Source: JAAYJT01 sp037446395 (GTDB lineage: Bacteria; Bacteroidota; Bacteroidia; Bacteroidales; JAAYJT01). From it: 64,000 bases of DNA. Below are positions 33,789-42,362 of this stretch, in pieces. Numbering within the stretch: position 1 is the first letter of the stretch; each line of letters opens with the position of its first letter. Both the position numbers and the translations under genes were made by a program. Under the pieces are notes generated by a model that was not told where the DNA came from, did not search any database, and saw only the letters and a list, made by a program, of their open reading frames with translations. The stretch covers positions 1-64,000 of the forward strand of contig JBBIIP010000011.1 of the NCBI GenBank assembly GCA_037446395.1, given 5' to 3'.

Positions 33789-34415
33789 GTTTAAGACCGG
33801 TATTTTTTTAATTTCCAGGATGTTAATCCCCATGCCAATTAAAAGAATCCCTCCTGTGGCAGTGATTTCGTTGATCAATGGTGTTGAAAGAAATTCGTGT
33901 AAAGAGCCTGCAAAAAGCGTGATGGCTCCCTGGTAAATCAACAACGGAAGGGCCGAAAACAAGACGCCAATACCCATGGCTGCGGCAAGTGCGATTGATG
34001 AGAAACCATCCATGACTGATTTGGCAAGTAAAAGGTCGGCATTGTTATTCATTCCTTCTTCCAAAGAGCCAAGTACGGTCATACTTCCCATGCAGAATAA
34101 TAAAAATGCGGTCACTAATCCATCCGAAAATTTATCGCTGCTGACTTTTAAAATCGTTTTCAATTTCTCTCCTACCCTATTCATCAGGTCATCAAGGTTT
34201 AGAATCTGACCAATGATGGCGCCGGAAACAAGCGATAAAATCAGAATTACCCAGTTGTTTGATTTAAAAGCCATTGAAACGCCAAAAAAAATGGTGGCCA
34301 ATCCAATTGCCTGAAACACAATGGTTGTGATTTTAGAAGGAAGACGATGCTTCAGAATCATCCCTATTATGCTTCCGGCTATAACAGCAGCTACATTAAC
34401 TATGGTTCCAAGCAT
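33732..34415 (-). CDS. DUF554 membrane protein
   Basis: The 227-residue protein has six to seven hydrophobic segments and matches DUF554 (YdfK/YqgA type): N-terminal MLGTIVNVAAVIAGSIIGMI, CMGSMTVLGSLEEGMNN near the middle and a glycine-rich last helix (GGILLIGMGINIL). A transport role has been suggested for the family but is unproven. The start abuts the stop of the MORN-repeat gene (TAA then ATG), and its 3' end overlaps rnr by 57 bp in antisense. Confidence 0.9.
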   Translation of the reverse strand: MLGTIVNVAAVIAGSIIGMILKHRLPSKITTIVFQAIGLATIFFGVSMAFKSNNWVILILSLVSGAIIGQILNLDDLMNRVGEKLKTILKVSSDKFSDGLVTAFLLFCMGSMTVLGSLEEGMNNNADLLLAKSVMDGFSSIALAAAMGIGVLFSALPLLIYQGAITLFAGSLHEFLSTPLINEITATGGILLIGMGINILEIKKIPVLNLLPAFLTTVCVYFIFTVF

Positions 34416-35945
34416 TTACTCTTCTTTGTCAAATTCAGGGGTAATTTTAACACCATCATAACGAATTTCCCGGTTGCTGCTGTAAGTGATCACGAGCAAT
34501 GGTGTTCCGTCTTCATTATATCTTATCCAATCGCTTTCCTTAATTCCGTTTACATAGAATTCTTCATCTTTTTTTCTTCCGTTTTCCCAATAGTAAATAT
34601 GCTTGCCATTGGGATTATCGTTAATAAAATCTCCTTCAAAACTTAACTGACCGTTTTGGTAATATTGCTTCCAGATTCCATTGCGCATCCCCGAACGGTA
34701 ATTTCCTTCAATTCGATGGTATCCGGAATTATATATCCATTTTCCTTCTTCCATATCTTCGAAATACTCACCTTCGGAGATAATATTTCCGATTGAATCA
34801 AATTCAGTAACAAGGCCATCTTTTAATCCATCCCGATAGGATTCTTCTTTCCAAAGGTTGCCGTTTTCATAATATAAAATCCATTTTCCGATTGGTTTCC
34901 CAAGGTTGTCATAGCTTCCTTGTTGTTCTAACCGCCCATTTTCGTAACGAAACAGCCATTCTCCAGTTTTTTTACCATTCTGATACATTCCCTCAGCCCT
35001 GAGTTGGCCGGAAATAAAATATTCTTTCCAAAAACCTTCTTTCAAACCTTCTTCATTTACAATGCCCTCACCGAGAACTTTTCCGGCTGTATATATCAAA
35101 GCCTTTTCTATATTTCCGTTTCTGTCATATTCCCGCCTGATTCCTTCAGGCACATTGTTGCGATAGGTAGTTACTGACTTGATTTTCCCGGTTTCGTAAT
35201 ATTCATTGCTTACTGTAAGTTTAGCTATTTCAGGAACATCTTGTATTTCAACATCTTCAACATACTTTTTAAGTTCCAATAGGTTGCCTTTGCGATCGTA
35301 TGTTTTAAAAAATCCTTCTCTTTTTCCTGCACGGTATGTACCTTCCATCTGAAGGGTTCCATCACTATAGAAAAATTTCCACTTTCCTTGTTTCAATCCG
35401 TTATAATCAGTTCTGTTAATACTTTCACGGTTTATAATGAATCCCCTGCGATACTCTGTTAAAAGAATTATGTTTCCTTGGTTGTCGTATTCAAAGCCAT
35501 TTCCCTGCTCTAAACCGTTTATGAATGGAATGGTTCTTTTTAACGTTCCATCTCGATAAAAATAGGAAGTGGTTCCTTCGCGCTGATCCTGTTGAAAAAA
35601 CTCTTTAATAATTTCGTCTTCGCGATAGGTGGTGCGTATTCCATGTTTCTTTCCCTCCAAATAATTGATTTCAAGCGATATGCTTCCATCGTCATTATAA
35701 AATTTCCATAAGTTGTCGAGTTCGAAGTTTTTTCTGTTTCCTTCTGATTTCAATAAACCGTTTTCATAATATGTTTTCCAATAACCATCAGGCTTTCCAG
35801 AACGCATCGTACCTTCGCTTGCAATTTTTCCGTTGCGGTGATAAAAAATATTGATGCCATCTGGATTGATTGTACCTTGTGCCATAGCACGCAGAGAAAA
35901 AAGCACAATGAAGCTGATTAAAAATATTTTTAAATATCTATTCAT
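34416..35945 (-). CDS. Secreted MORN/YwqK-type repeat protein
   Basis: The 509-residue protein has a signal peptide (YLKIFLISFIVLFSLRAMAQ) and then about 17-18 tandem repeats of about 23-27 residues with the pattern G-W-x-x-Y-Y-x-N-G-x-L-x-x-E-G-x-Y, for example GKWILYYENGNLWKEESY. These MORN-like repeats are often labelled YwqK antitoxin, but nothing here supports a toxin-antitoxin system; the signal peptide puts it in the periplasm or at the surface. It forms a two-gene unit with DUF554. Confidence 0.88.
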   Translation of the reverse strand: MNRYLKIFLISFIVLFSLRAMAQGTINPDGINIFYHRNGKIASEGTMRSGKPDGYWKTYYENGLLKSEGNRKNFELDNLWKFYNDDGSISLEINYLEGKKHGIRTTYREDEIIKEFFQQDQREGTTSYFYRDGTLKRTIPFINGLEQGNGFEYDNQGNIILLTEYRRGFIINRESINRTDYNGLKQGKWKFFYSDGTLQMEGTYRAGKREGFFKTYDRKGNLLELKKYVEDVEIQDVPEIAKLTVSNEYYETGKIKSVTTYRNNVPEGIRREYDRNGNIEKALIYTAGKVLGEGIVNEEGLKEGFWKEYFISGQLRAEGMYQNGKKTGEWLFRYENGRLEQQGSYDNLGKPIGKWILYYENGNLWKEESYRDGLKDGLVTEFDSIGNIISEGEYFEDMEEGKWIYNSGYHRIEGNYRSGMRNGIWKQYYQNGQLSFEGDFINDNPNGKHIYYWENGRKKDEEFYVNGIKESDWIRYNEDGTPLLVITYSSNREIRYDGVKITPEFDKEE

Positions 35946-36310
35946 TTTTTGGAATCAGATTGCAATGTTAGCCATTAAGCTGATGCTTTCGAAAAGCGAT
36001 TTTTAAATGTATATTGAAAATTATTTTTTAAAAAAATTATGATGATGTGATATGGTTTGTTAATTGTGTTTAAAAAATAATTTACAATTAATAGGAATAC
36101 AGTTTATTAACTTTGTTTTAACATTTATGCAGACAATTTCAATGGCAAAATTAATCAAAATTAGGAAGTTAGTTATTTTGCAGTTGATAACCGGAGCTGA
36201 GTGTGTTCATAAGTTTTCGTCTGAAATAAAATATTTTTTGTTCAATACACTACTCATAAAATTTCAAAAATTCACACAAAATCATATTTTCTATAAAACG
36301 GGGCGTTAGG

Positions 36311-36360
36311 GCTGTTGATAAATTTAATTATGAATAGTTAATAACATCGCAATCAACAGC
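36311..36360. repeat. Inverted repeat GCTGTTGAT/ATCAACAGC
   Basis: Perfect 9-bp arms at 36311-36319 and 36352-36360 with a 32-bp AT-only-like centre. The left arm extends into TGTTGATAA, one base from the DnaA box complement TGTGGATAA. It could be an operator for one of the divergent genes or a DnaA-binding site. Confidence 0.55.
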
Positions 36361-36488
36361 TAAAAGCATTTTTTGTTAATAAAATTTAATACATTAATTT
36401 TCAATGATATACTCACAATTAAAAATAACGAGTTTTTAATATTTGACTAATTCACAGACAAATATCAAAATTTGGATGAATATTCACC

Positions 36489-36496
36489 TAACTTTG
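36489..36496 (+). promoter_or_regulatory. -7 promoter element for rpiB
   Basis: TAACTTTG, exact TAnnTTTG match, 17 bp before the ATG at 36514. It excludes an in-frame TTG at 36472 as start. Confidence 0.6.
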
Positions 36497-36513
36497 CTTT
36501 CAATTACCGGGCT

Positions 36514-36966
36514 ATGCAAATACCTTCAAAAATAATTGCAATAGGTTGCGACCACGCAGGATTTAACTTAAAGCAGAAAATTAAAAACTTATTGCTCGAT
36601 CAGGGTTACATGATTGAGGATTTTGGAACATATTCTGATGAGAGTGTTGACTATCCGGACTTTGCACATGCAGTGGCCAAGGTAGTAAATGATGGAATTT
36701 TTGAAAGAGGTATTCTGATTTGTGGCAGCGGAAATGGCATGAATATCACAGCAAACAAGTATCGTTTTGTTCGTGCGGCTTTATGCTGGAATGGTGAAAT
36801 TGCTTATTTCGCACGTTTACACAATGATGCGAATATGCTCTCCCTTCCTGCCAGGTTTATTGATGAGCAAGTAGCTATCGAAACGGTAAGAGTGTTCCTA
36901 AATACAATTTTTGAAGGAGGAAGACACATCATAAGGGTAGAAAAAATATCAAGGATTTTACAATGA
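36514..36966 (+). CDS. rpiB: Ribose-5-phosphate isomerase B
   Basis: RpiB interconverts ribose 5-phosphate and ribulose 5-phosphate in the pentose phosphate pathway. From the ATG at 36514 it has 150 residues, the usual length. The phosphate-binding start is IAIGCDHAGF, the catalytic cysteine is C70 in ILICGSGNGM, and HNDANMLSLPARFI completes the signature. The cysteine loop reads CGSGNGM rather than the commoner CGTGIGM. The stop overlaps the lutB-like start as ATGA, so the two are coupled. Confidence 0.94.
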   Translation: MQIPSKIIAIGCDHAGFNLKQKIKNLLLDQGYMIEDFGTYSDESVDYPDFAHAVAKVVNDGIFERGILICGSGNGMNITANKYRFVRAALCWNGEIAYFARLHNDANMLSLPARFIDEQVAIETVRVFLNTIFEGGRHIIRVEKISRILQ

Positions 36967-38360
36967 GCGAAAACCACGAACCACAACAACGGTTTCTTGA
37001 CGAAAGTGAAAAAATCGCTTTTAACAAAGAGCATCGCCGAAAAATAAAATATAACATTTCTAAATATGATCAGGCAGTTGCTGCAGGTATGCAACAATTC
37101 AAAAACATTGAATTAGCAAGGAAAAAAGCAGCCATTATTAAATCAAAGACGATCAACAGCCTTGATGCATTTTTAAATGAATTTGAAAGGAACTTTGAAG
37201 AAAGGGGCGGTAAAGTAATATGGGCGCTTGATGCACATCATGCCATTAAGGAGATCATGGCCATTATGAAAGCACATAATGCCAAGCTGGTTGTGAAAAG
37301 CAAAACCATGACAAGCGAAGAAATTGATATTAATAAGCATCTTGAAAACAAACAAATTGAGGTTTTAGAAACTGATCTGGGAGAATTTATCGTACAACAG
37401 CGAAACGAACCACCATATCACATTGTTACCCCTGCCATGCATCTTTCAAAAGAAGATGTAGCCGAGTTGTTTAATCAAAAATTTGAACTGGCTGCCAATA
37501 GCTCACCTGAGGAAATTACATCATTTGTAAGAAATTTTATACGCGATAAATTCTATAAGGCTGACATCGGAATCACAGGGGCAAATTTCCTGATTGCCGA
37601 CACAGGTTCAGTTGCAATCACCGAAAACGAAGGCAATGCAATGATGTCGGTATCTTTTCCTAAAATACACATCGCAATTGCAGGAATCGAAAAAATAATA
37701 CCTTCAATCAGCCACCTCGACTTGTTTTGGCCACTTCTGGCGAGCCATGGCACAGGCCAAAAGATCAGCGTGTATAATTCAATTATCAGTGGTCCGAAAC
37801 AAGAAAACGAGACCGATGGGCCAGAAAAGATGTTTGTAGTTCTTCTCGATAACCAGAGAACTGAACTACTGGCGCAATATCATCAACGTAAAGCACTTCA
37901 TTGTATCAGATGCGGAGCTTGTTTGAATGCCTGCCCCGTTTATCGTAACATTGGCGGACATGCCTATGGTACAACCTATAGCGGTCCAATTGGAGCAATT
38001 ATTACACCCTGGATGAAAGGAATGGAAGAATATAAACATCTTAGTTTTGCTTCAACATTGTGCGGGAAATGTACTGATGTGTGCCCGGTTCATATCAATT
38101 TGCACCAACTGCTCCTCTTTAATCGCAATGCGGCGGTCAAACAGAAATATTATCCATATTCAGAAAAAATTGCAATGTGGACCTATAAAACCCTGATGAC
38201 CGGCAAAGGTCGCCTGGATGCATTAAGCGCAGGAACCAAAAACAAACTTATGCAACGCTTCTTTGTTAAGGCATGGGGGATACGGCGCACATTACCCGTC
38301 GTAAAGTCCGAATCATTCAGGCAGTTATATCTGAAATATAAAGAAGATAAGACAAAATAA
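36963..38360 (+). CDS. lutB: Iron-sulfur protein LutB/LldF family
   Basis: LutB is the iron-sulfur subunit of the LutABC system that oxidises L-lactate in other bacteria. The 465-residue protein has the N-terminal LUD domain (about residues 70-300) and two 4Fe-4S motifs, CIRCGACLNACP near 313-324 and LCGKCTDVCP near 366-375, followed by a Cys-free C-terminal region. The partner genes lutA and lutC are absent from both sides, so either they are elsewhere or this protein has another electron-transfer role. The start overlaps the rpiB stop by 4 bp. Confidence 0.9.
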   Translation: MSENHEPQQRFLDESEKIAFNKEHRRKIKYNISKYDQAVAAGMQQFKNIELARKKAAIIKSKTINSLDAFLNEFERNFEERGGKVIWALDAHHAIKEIMAIMKAHNAKLVVKSKTMTSEEIDINKHLENKQIEVLETDLGEFIVQQRNEPPYHIVTPAMHLSKEDVAELFNQKFELAANSSPEEITSFVRNFIRDKFYKADIGITGANFLIADTGSVAITENEGNAMMSVSFPKIHIAIAGIEKIIPSISHLDLFWPLLASHGTGQKISVYNSIISGPKQENETDGPEKMFVVLLDNQRTELLAQYHQRKALHCIRCGACLNACPVYRNIGGHAYGTTYSGPIGAIITPWMKGMEEYKHLSFASTLCGKCTDVCPVHINLHQLLLFNRNAAVKQKYYPYSEKIAMWTYKTLMTGKGRLDALSAGTKNKLMQRFFVKAWGIRRTLPVVKSESFRQLYLKYKEDKTK

Positions 38361-38362
38361 TT

Positions 38363-38878
38363 TTAGCCCTCAGGACTTTCAAACGGATCAAGTGCAAGAA
38401 TACCTGCCAATATTTCTCTGACAGTTTCATCGCCAAAATTTTGTAGTTTCTCTGAAAGCTTCTTTTTACGGTCTGCAACATCACCGTTTTCGCGAATTAT
38501 AGCAATCAATTCACGGTACTGGGAAATACTGAGCACATCTTCAATAACACCACGAACCGAATCAATCGCAACCTGTCCAGCCTTTGGTGTTTTGGGAACA
38601 CCCGATAGCTTTAACTCCTCAATCGCAGTCAACAGCAATTCCTTGCCGAGTTTTTTACAAACTTCCAACGATGATGTACCAGAAGTATCTCTCAGAGTCC
38701 AACTGCCATAATCGTATTTTATTTGTTGAACCTGTTTAACCTCTTCTGAATTTTTACCGAAAATACGCTCCAGAACCAACACAGTTGAATTTTTCCAGAT
38801 TCCAAGATCAAATTTTGGCTCATCGAGCTTACTTAGCTGTTTCTCAAGGAGAAGGATTGAATTTTCAATTACCATCAT
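38363..38878 (-). CDS. Hypothetical protein, unknown function
   Basis: The 171-residue cytoplasmic protein has no signal peptide or membrane segment. The N-terminal half has a W-x-x-x-T/S-x-x-x-L-x-x-x-F-G pattern (IWKNSTVLVLERIFG), which resembles small helical domains that precede effector modules in some conflict-system proteins. The second half is helical (KAGQVAIDSVRGVIEDVL, LSEKLQNFGDETVREILAG). No family can be named. It is alone on the reverse strand, convergent with lutB at 2 bp. Composition is like its neighbours. Confidence 0.55.
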   Translation of the reverse strand: MMVIENSILLLEKQLSKLDEPKFDLGIWKNSTVLVLERIFGKNSEEVKQVQQIKYDYGSWTLRDTSGTSSLEVCKKLGKELLLTAIEELKLSGVPKTPKAGQVAIDSVRGVIEDVLSISQYRELIAIIRENGDVADRKKKLSEKLQNFGDETVREILAGILALDPFESPEG

Positions 38879-39035
38879 ACTGCTTTTTGATTAAAAAATG
38901 CATTATTAATATGTAAATGTAGTCAAAATTCAGTAGAAAAAAATAGATATCTGGCAGCGAAATATTATTTCTTCGACCATGAAAAGTGCTGCAAAAATTT
39001 CTTCATACCAATTACGATTTGATTCCTGAATTTTT

Positions 39036-39068
39036 TTTGAGGAGATACCACTAAAACAATTAATTTAG
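39036..39068 (+). promoter_or_regulatory. Possible promoter of dnaG
   Basis: TTTG at 39036-39039, a 21-bp spacer and TAATTTAG at 39061-39068 (one mismatch to TAnnTTTG) end 27 bp before the TTG start. Confidence 0.35.
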
Positions 39069-39095
39069 CCCTAGCATCCAAGCATTATTAAACCC

Positions 39096-41048
39096 TTGAT
39101 ACCAAAGGATATCGTTCAGTCAATCGTTGATGCCTCACGAATAGAGGCGGTTGTTGCGGATTTTGTCGCACTCAAGAAAAGGGGCGCCAACTACATCGGC
39201 CTCTGCCCTTTTCATAACGAAAAAACGCCTTCGTTCACTGTTTCAGCCACCAAAGGCATTTATAAGTGCTTTGGTTGTGGAAAAGCTGGCGATTCTGTCA
39301 ACTTTGTGATGGAACACGAACATTACACCTATCTGGAAGCATTAAGATTTCTTGCGAAGAAGTTCCAAATTGAGATTGTTGAAGTAGAAGCTACCCCGGA
39401 ACAAAAATTTGAGCAGGACGAAAAAGAAAGCCTTTACAACATTCACGCATTTGCACAAAAATATTTTTCAGAGTTCTTGTTTACACAAGAAGAAGGAAAA
39501 TCAATCGGCCTTAGCTATCTGAAAGAAAGGGAGTTTACTGAGGATATTATCCGGAAATTCCATCTGGGCTATTGCCCTGCCTCCTGGAGCGAATTCACAC
39601 AACACGCCCTGAAAAGCGGGTACAACATAGAAATGCTTATTAAAAGCGGGCTGACGGTTGAAAAAGATAACGACCATTACGACCGATTCAGAGGAAGGGT
39701 GTTGTTTCCAATCTACAACATCACCGGTCGCGTAATCGGTTTTGGGGGCCGCATTATAAAGAAAGACCCCTCGAAACCAAAATACATCAACTCCCCCGAA
39801 TCCGACATTTACAATAAAAGCAAAGCCCTTTATGGACTGTTTTTTGCAAAAAATGCTATTACAACCAGTAACAATTGTTACCTGGTCGAAGGATATACCG
39901 ATGTAATCTCACTTCATCAGGCTGATATTCTTAATGTTGTAGCATCTTCGGGCACTTCGCTCACTACCGACCAGATAAGACTCATCAAGCGCTTCACAAA
40001 CAATATCACAATTCTTTATGATGGAGATGAAGCTGGCCTCAAGGCATCCTTTCGCGGAATTGATATGATCCTCGAACAAGGGATGAATGTAAGGGTTGTG
40101 ATGTTCCCTGAAGGAGAAGACCCCGACTCCTATGCCAGAAACAAACGACCCGCGGAATTAGAATCCTTTCTGAAAACCAACGCACAAGATTTCATTCGCA
40201 TGAAAACAGACCTGCTTCGTGAAGAAGCAAAAAACGATCCGGTGAAGAAATCTGGAATTATTCGCGAGGTTCTTGGCTCGGTAGCCATTATTCCCGATTT
40301 AATCACAAGAAGCATGTATGTGAAAGAATGTGCCATGCTTCTTTCAATTGACGAAAATACATTGATCTTTGAACTCAATAAAATTTTAAGGTCAAAGCAT
40401 AAGCCCAATACACAACCAGAGGTTGGCGATCCCGCCATCAAAGCCATTCAGGAAACCAGAAGTAGTTCGCAGCAGTCAGGATACAATCCAAAAAGTAGCG
40501 AAATGCAGGAACTCGCCATTATCCGGTTGTTATTTCTTTATGGTTCAAATGATATTGTATTCGAACAACCAGATGATTTTGGCCTGATTCAAAAAGTATC
40601 CGTGAACGTTGCACATTTCATTGTGAATGATCTTGCAAGGGATGAAATTGTATTTGAAAATCCACTATTTCAGAAAATTTTTAATGAATACAAACAATTC
40701 ATTGATAAAAATGAAATTCCTGACATTCGGTACTTTACGTCTTATCGCGACGAAAACATAAGAAACCTGGCTATTGAACAAATGAGCCAGCCTTATGAAT
40801 TGAGCGAAAAATGGAAAGAAAACAAAATTTATGTAAACGGCGAAGAACAAAAACTTAAGCAAACTGTCACCTCAAGTATCCTTGCACTGAAAGATAAAGT
40901 AATAAAAAAAATGATTTTCGAGATCGAAAAATCACTTAAAACAGCCACCAACAATGATGAAACCACGGACCTGATGATTAAACATCAGTCTTATAAGAAC
41001 TTGCTTAATCAAATTAATAAGGCACTCGGAAGGGTGATCACTCCATAA
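39096..41048 (+). CDS. dnaG: DNA primase
   Basis: DnaG makes RNA primers at the replication fork. The start is a TTG at 39096 (MIPKDIVQSIVDASRIEAVV), fitting the family N-terminus; an in-frame stop lies 24 bp upstream and no ATG is available. In the 650-residue protein the zinc ligands are C37, H40, C58 and C61 (LCPFH and KCFGCG), and the toprim domain begins with LVEGYTDVISLHQ near 261 and has DGDEAG near 308. The C-terminal helicase-binding region is less conserved. The gene is alone, not next to rpoD or rpsU. Confidence 0.97.
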   Translation: MIPKDIVQSIVDASRIEAVVADFVALKKRGANYIGLCPFHNEKTPSFTVSATKGIYKCFGCGKAGDSVNFVMEHEHYTYLEALRFLAKKFQIEIVEVEATPEQKFEQDEKESLYNIHAFAQKYFSEFLFTQEEGKSIGLSYLKEREFTEDIIRKFHLGYCPASWSEFTQHALKSGYNIEMLIKSGLTVEKDNDHYDRFRGRVLFPIYNITGRVIGFGGRIIKKDPSKPKYINSPESDIYNKSKALYGLFFAKNAITTSNNCYLVEGYTDVISLHQADILNVVASSGTSLTTDQIRLIKRFTNNITILYDGDEAGLKASFRGIDMILEQGMNVRVVMFPEGEDPDSYARNKRPAELESFLKTNAQDFIRMKTDLLREEAKNDPVKKSGIIREVLGSVAIIPDLITRSMYVKECAMLLSIDENTLIFELNKILRSKHKPNTQPEVGDPAIKAIQETRSSSQQSGYNPKSSEMQELAIIRLLFLYGSNDIVFEQPDDFGLIQKVSVNVAHFIVNDLARDEIVFENPLFQKIFNEYKQFIDKNEIPDIRYFTSYRDENIRNLAIEQMSQPYELSEKWKENKIYVNGEEQKLKQTVTSSILALKDKVIKKMIFEIEKSLKTATNNDETTDLMIKHQSYKNLLNQINKALGRVITP

Positions 41049-41128
41049 TTACATACCGCGTTGGCTAAATTGAGATTAAACAATGTGGAATAGTTTTTGT
41101 TATATCACAAAACAAATAAATTAAAATT

Positions 41129-41335
41129 ATGAAAAAGAATGTAGGATCAACCGACGCCATAATCCGTGTTGTTATTGCCATTATTATTGCCGTCCTTATT
41201 ATTGCCAAAGTCGTAACTGGTACCCTAGCTATTATCCTTGGAATTGTCGGTGTTGCTGCAATCCTGACTGGTTTTATCAGATTTTGCGGGCTTTACACTT
41301 TATTAGGAATCAATACCTGCAAAACCAAAAAGTAA
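41129..41335 (+). CDS. DUF2892 small membrane protein
   Basis: The 68-residue protein starts MKKNVGSTDAIIRVVIAIII and has two membrane segments (about 10-30 and 32-54) and a conserved end, GLYTLLGINTCKTKK, which matches DUF2892 (YgaP-like membrane domain, here free-standing). In other proteins this domain is fused to rhodanese modules; none is near. Function unknown. Confidence 0.85.
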   Translation: MKKNVGSTDAIIRVVIAIIIAVLIIAKVVTGTLAIILGIVGVAAILTGFIRFCGLYTLLGINTCKTKK

Positions 41336-41425
41336 AAAAAAAGAAAATACTCCTGAGAAAAGTGTCAAAAAATTAAAAAACAACAAAAAATCATTGATTT
41401 ATTAACCAATTATCTCAATATTACA

Positions 41426-41433
41426 TATTTTTG
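41426..41433 (+). promoter_or_regulatory. -7 promoter element for the DUF1573 gene
   Basis: TATTTTTG, exact TAnnTTTG match, 32 bp before the ATG at 41466. Confidence 0.5.
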
Positions 41434-41465
41434 CACAAAAATCCAATTAACTAAATTAGAGTGAT

Positions 41466-41933
41466 ATGAAACGGATTACATTTTCTTTCGTATGGGCAGT
41501 TGTCGTTGCAGTTGCATTTTCCGCCCAATCATTTGCCCAAACCCCTGCCAAGGTTGTTGGTCCAAAAATTTCTTTCGACAAAGAAACCCACGACTACGGG
41601 ACCATTTATGTGAATGGCGATGGCAACTGTGCATTTACTTTTACCAACACAGGCACCGAGCCACTCATTCTTTCGGATGTCAGGGCTGGTTGCGGTTGCA
41701 CCGTTCCTGAGTGGCCACGTGAACCGGTTTTGCCTGGCAAATCGGCGGTGATTAAAGTAAAATACACTACTGTCAGCACCCCTCATCAGATCAATAAAAG
41801 CATTGTTGTTACCTCGAACTCAGTTGATAATTCAACAGTAGTGTTGCGAATAATCGGGCAGGTTGTTCAACCCCCGAGCGAATTTACACCTGAAAAAACT
41901 CTGGATAAAGCAGGTTCTCCTACATCGAAATAA
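41466..41933 (+). CDS. DUF1573 secreted beta-sandwich protein
   Basis: The 155-residue protein has a signal peptide (FSFVWAVVVAVAFSAQSFAQ) followed by a single DUF1573 immunoglobulin-like domain: HDYGTIYVNGDG, FTFTNTGTEPLILSDVRAGC, GCTVPEWPREPVLPGKSAVI. The family is common in Bacteroidota envelopes and unrelated to a known enzyme. It probably acts in the periplasm or on the surface. Confidence 0.9.
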   Translation: MKRITFSFVWAVVVAVAFSAQSFAQTPAKVVGPKISFDKETHDYGTIYVNGDGNCAFTFTNTGTEPLILSDVRAGCGCTVPEWPREPVLPGKSAVIKVKYTTVSTPHQINKSIVVTSNSVDNSTVVLRIIGQVVQPPSEFTPEKTLDKAGSPTSK

Positions 41934-42012
41934 GGAGTCAATCTGTAGAAACACAACCCCGAAACAAATAATTTCAGGGATCGAACTATTATTTAGTTTG
42001 ATAGCTGTAAAC

Positions 42013-42049
42013 CAAAAGGGCTGTCCACTCGTGGGCAGCCCTTTGTTTT
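42013..42049. terminator. Bidirectional terminator between DUF1573 and tRNA-Cys
   Basis: AAAGGGCTG at 42015-42023 pairs with CAGCCCTTT at 42036-42044, with an internal 12-nt loop. T-rich DNA lies on the right and four A (T on the reverse strand) on the left, so it can end both the forward DUF1573 transcript and the reverse folB-CWC-tRNA transcript. Confidence 0.75.
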
Positions 42050-42056
42050 AATTTCG

Positions 42057-42127
42057 AGGTCTCGAGCGGACTCGAACCGCTGTACGAGGTTTTGCAGACC
42101 TCTGCCTAGCCTCTCGGCCACGAGACC
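42057..42127 (-). tRNA. tRNA-Cys (GCA)
   Basis: On the reverse strand the acceptor arms GGTCTCG and CGAGACC pair over 7 bp, the anticodon stem GAGGT/ACCTC encloses the loop CTGCAAA with anticodon GCA, and the T-arm is GCGGTTCGAGTCCGC. The discriminator base is T (U73), as expected for tRNA-Cys. The gene is 71 nt and CCA is not encoded. It lies 28 bp downstream of the Cys-rich CWC gene on the same strand and is probably processed from that transcript. Confidence 0.95.
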
Positions 42128-42155
42128 ATGATGCCGCAAAGATATAAAGAAAAAA

Positions 42156-42362
42156 CTAATTGCCAGAAGGCCTGTTCTCAATATCTTTCGAGTAAAACGC
42201 AAGACAGGCTGCACATAAACAGTTGCGATAAAGCTGCATGATCAATTTTTGATTATGTTCCGGAATTTTATACTCCGAACACCAGCAATTAGGCGAATGA
42301 TTGCACACAAAGATTGCGCCGCACCGCGGACATGTCTTTTGGATGTCCGTTTCAATGGCCAT
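42156..42362 (-). CDS. Small cysteine-rich CWC protein
   Basis: From the ATG with complement at 42360-42362 the protein has 68 residues; another in-frame ATG lies 15 bp upstream. The cysteine pattern CPRCG, FVCNHSPNCWC and CLCAACL matches the Cys_rich_CWC family, probably a zinc-binding fold of unknown role. The start lies within the 3' end of folB (11-bp overlap), so the two genes are co-translated. Confidence 0.8.
   Translation of the reverse strand: MAIETDIQKTCPRCGAIFVCNHSPNCWCSEYKIPEHNQKLIMQLYRNCLCAACLAFYSKDIENRPSGN

Larger units (their letters stand above)
35946..36513. other. AT-rich divergent intergenic region, 568 bp
   Basis: This is the longest gene-free stretch and very AT-rich. 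It separates the reverse MORN gene from rpiB. It holds an inverted repeat (36311-36360) whose arms each contain a DnaA-box-like sequence, another TTGATAA at 36184-36190, and the rpiB promoter. An 81-codon forward frame at 36064-36309 is AT-driven and not called. Confidence 0.5.

Noticed and set aside
34416..35945. Toxin-antitoxin system (YwqK antitoxin label)
   Set aside because: Repeat protein has a signal peptide and its partner is a DUF554 membrane protein; no toxin is present.
36064..36309. Forward open frame of 81 codons in the AT-rich region
   Set aside because: AT-driven frame with no family, promoter or ribosome site.
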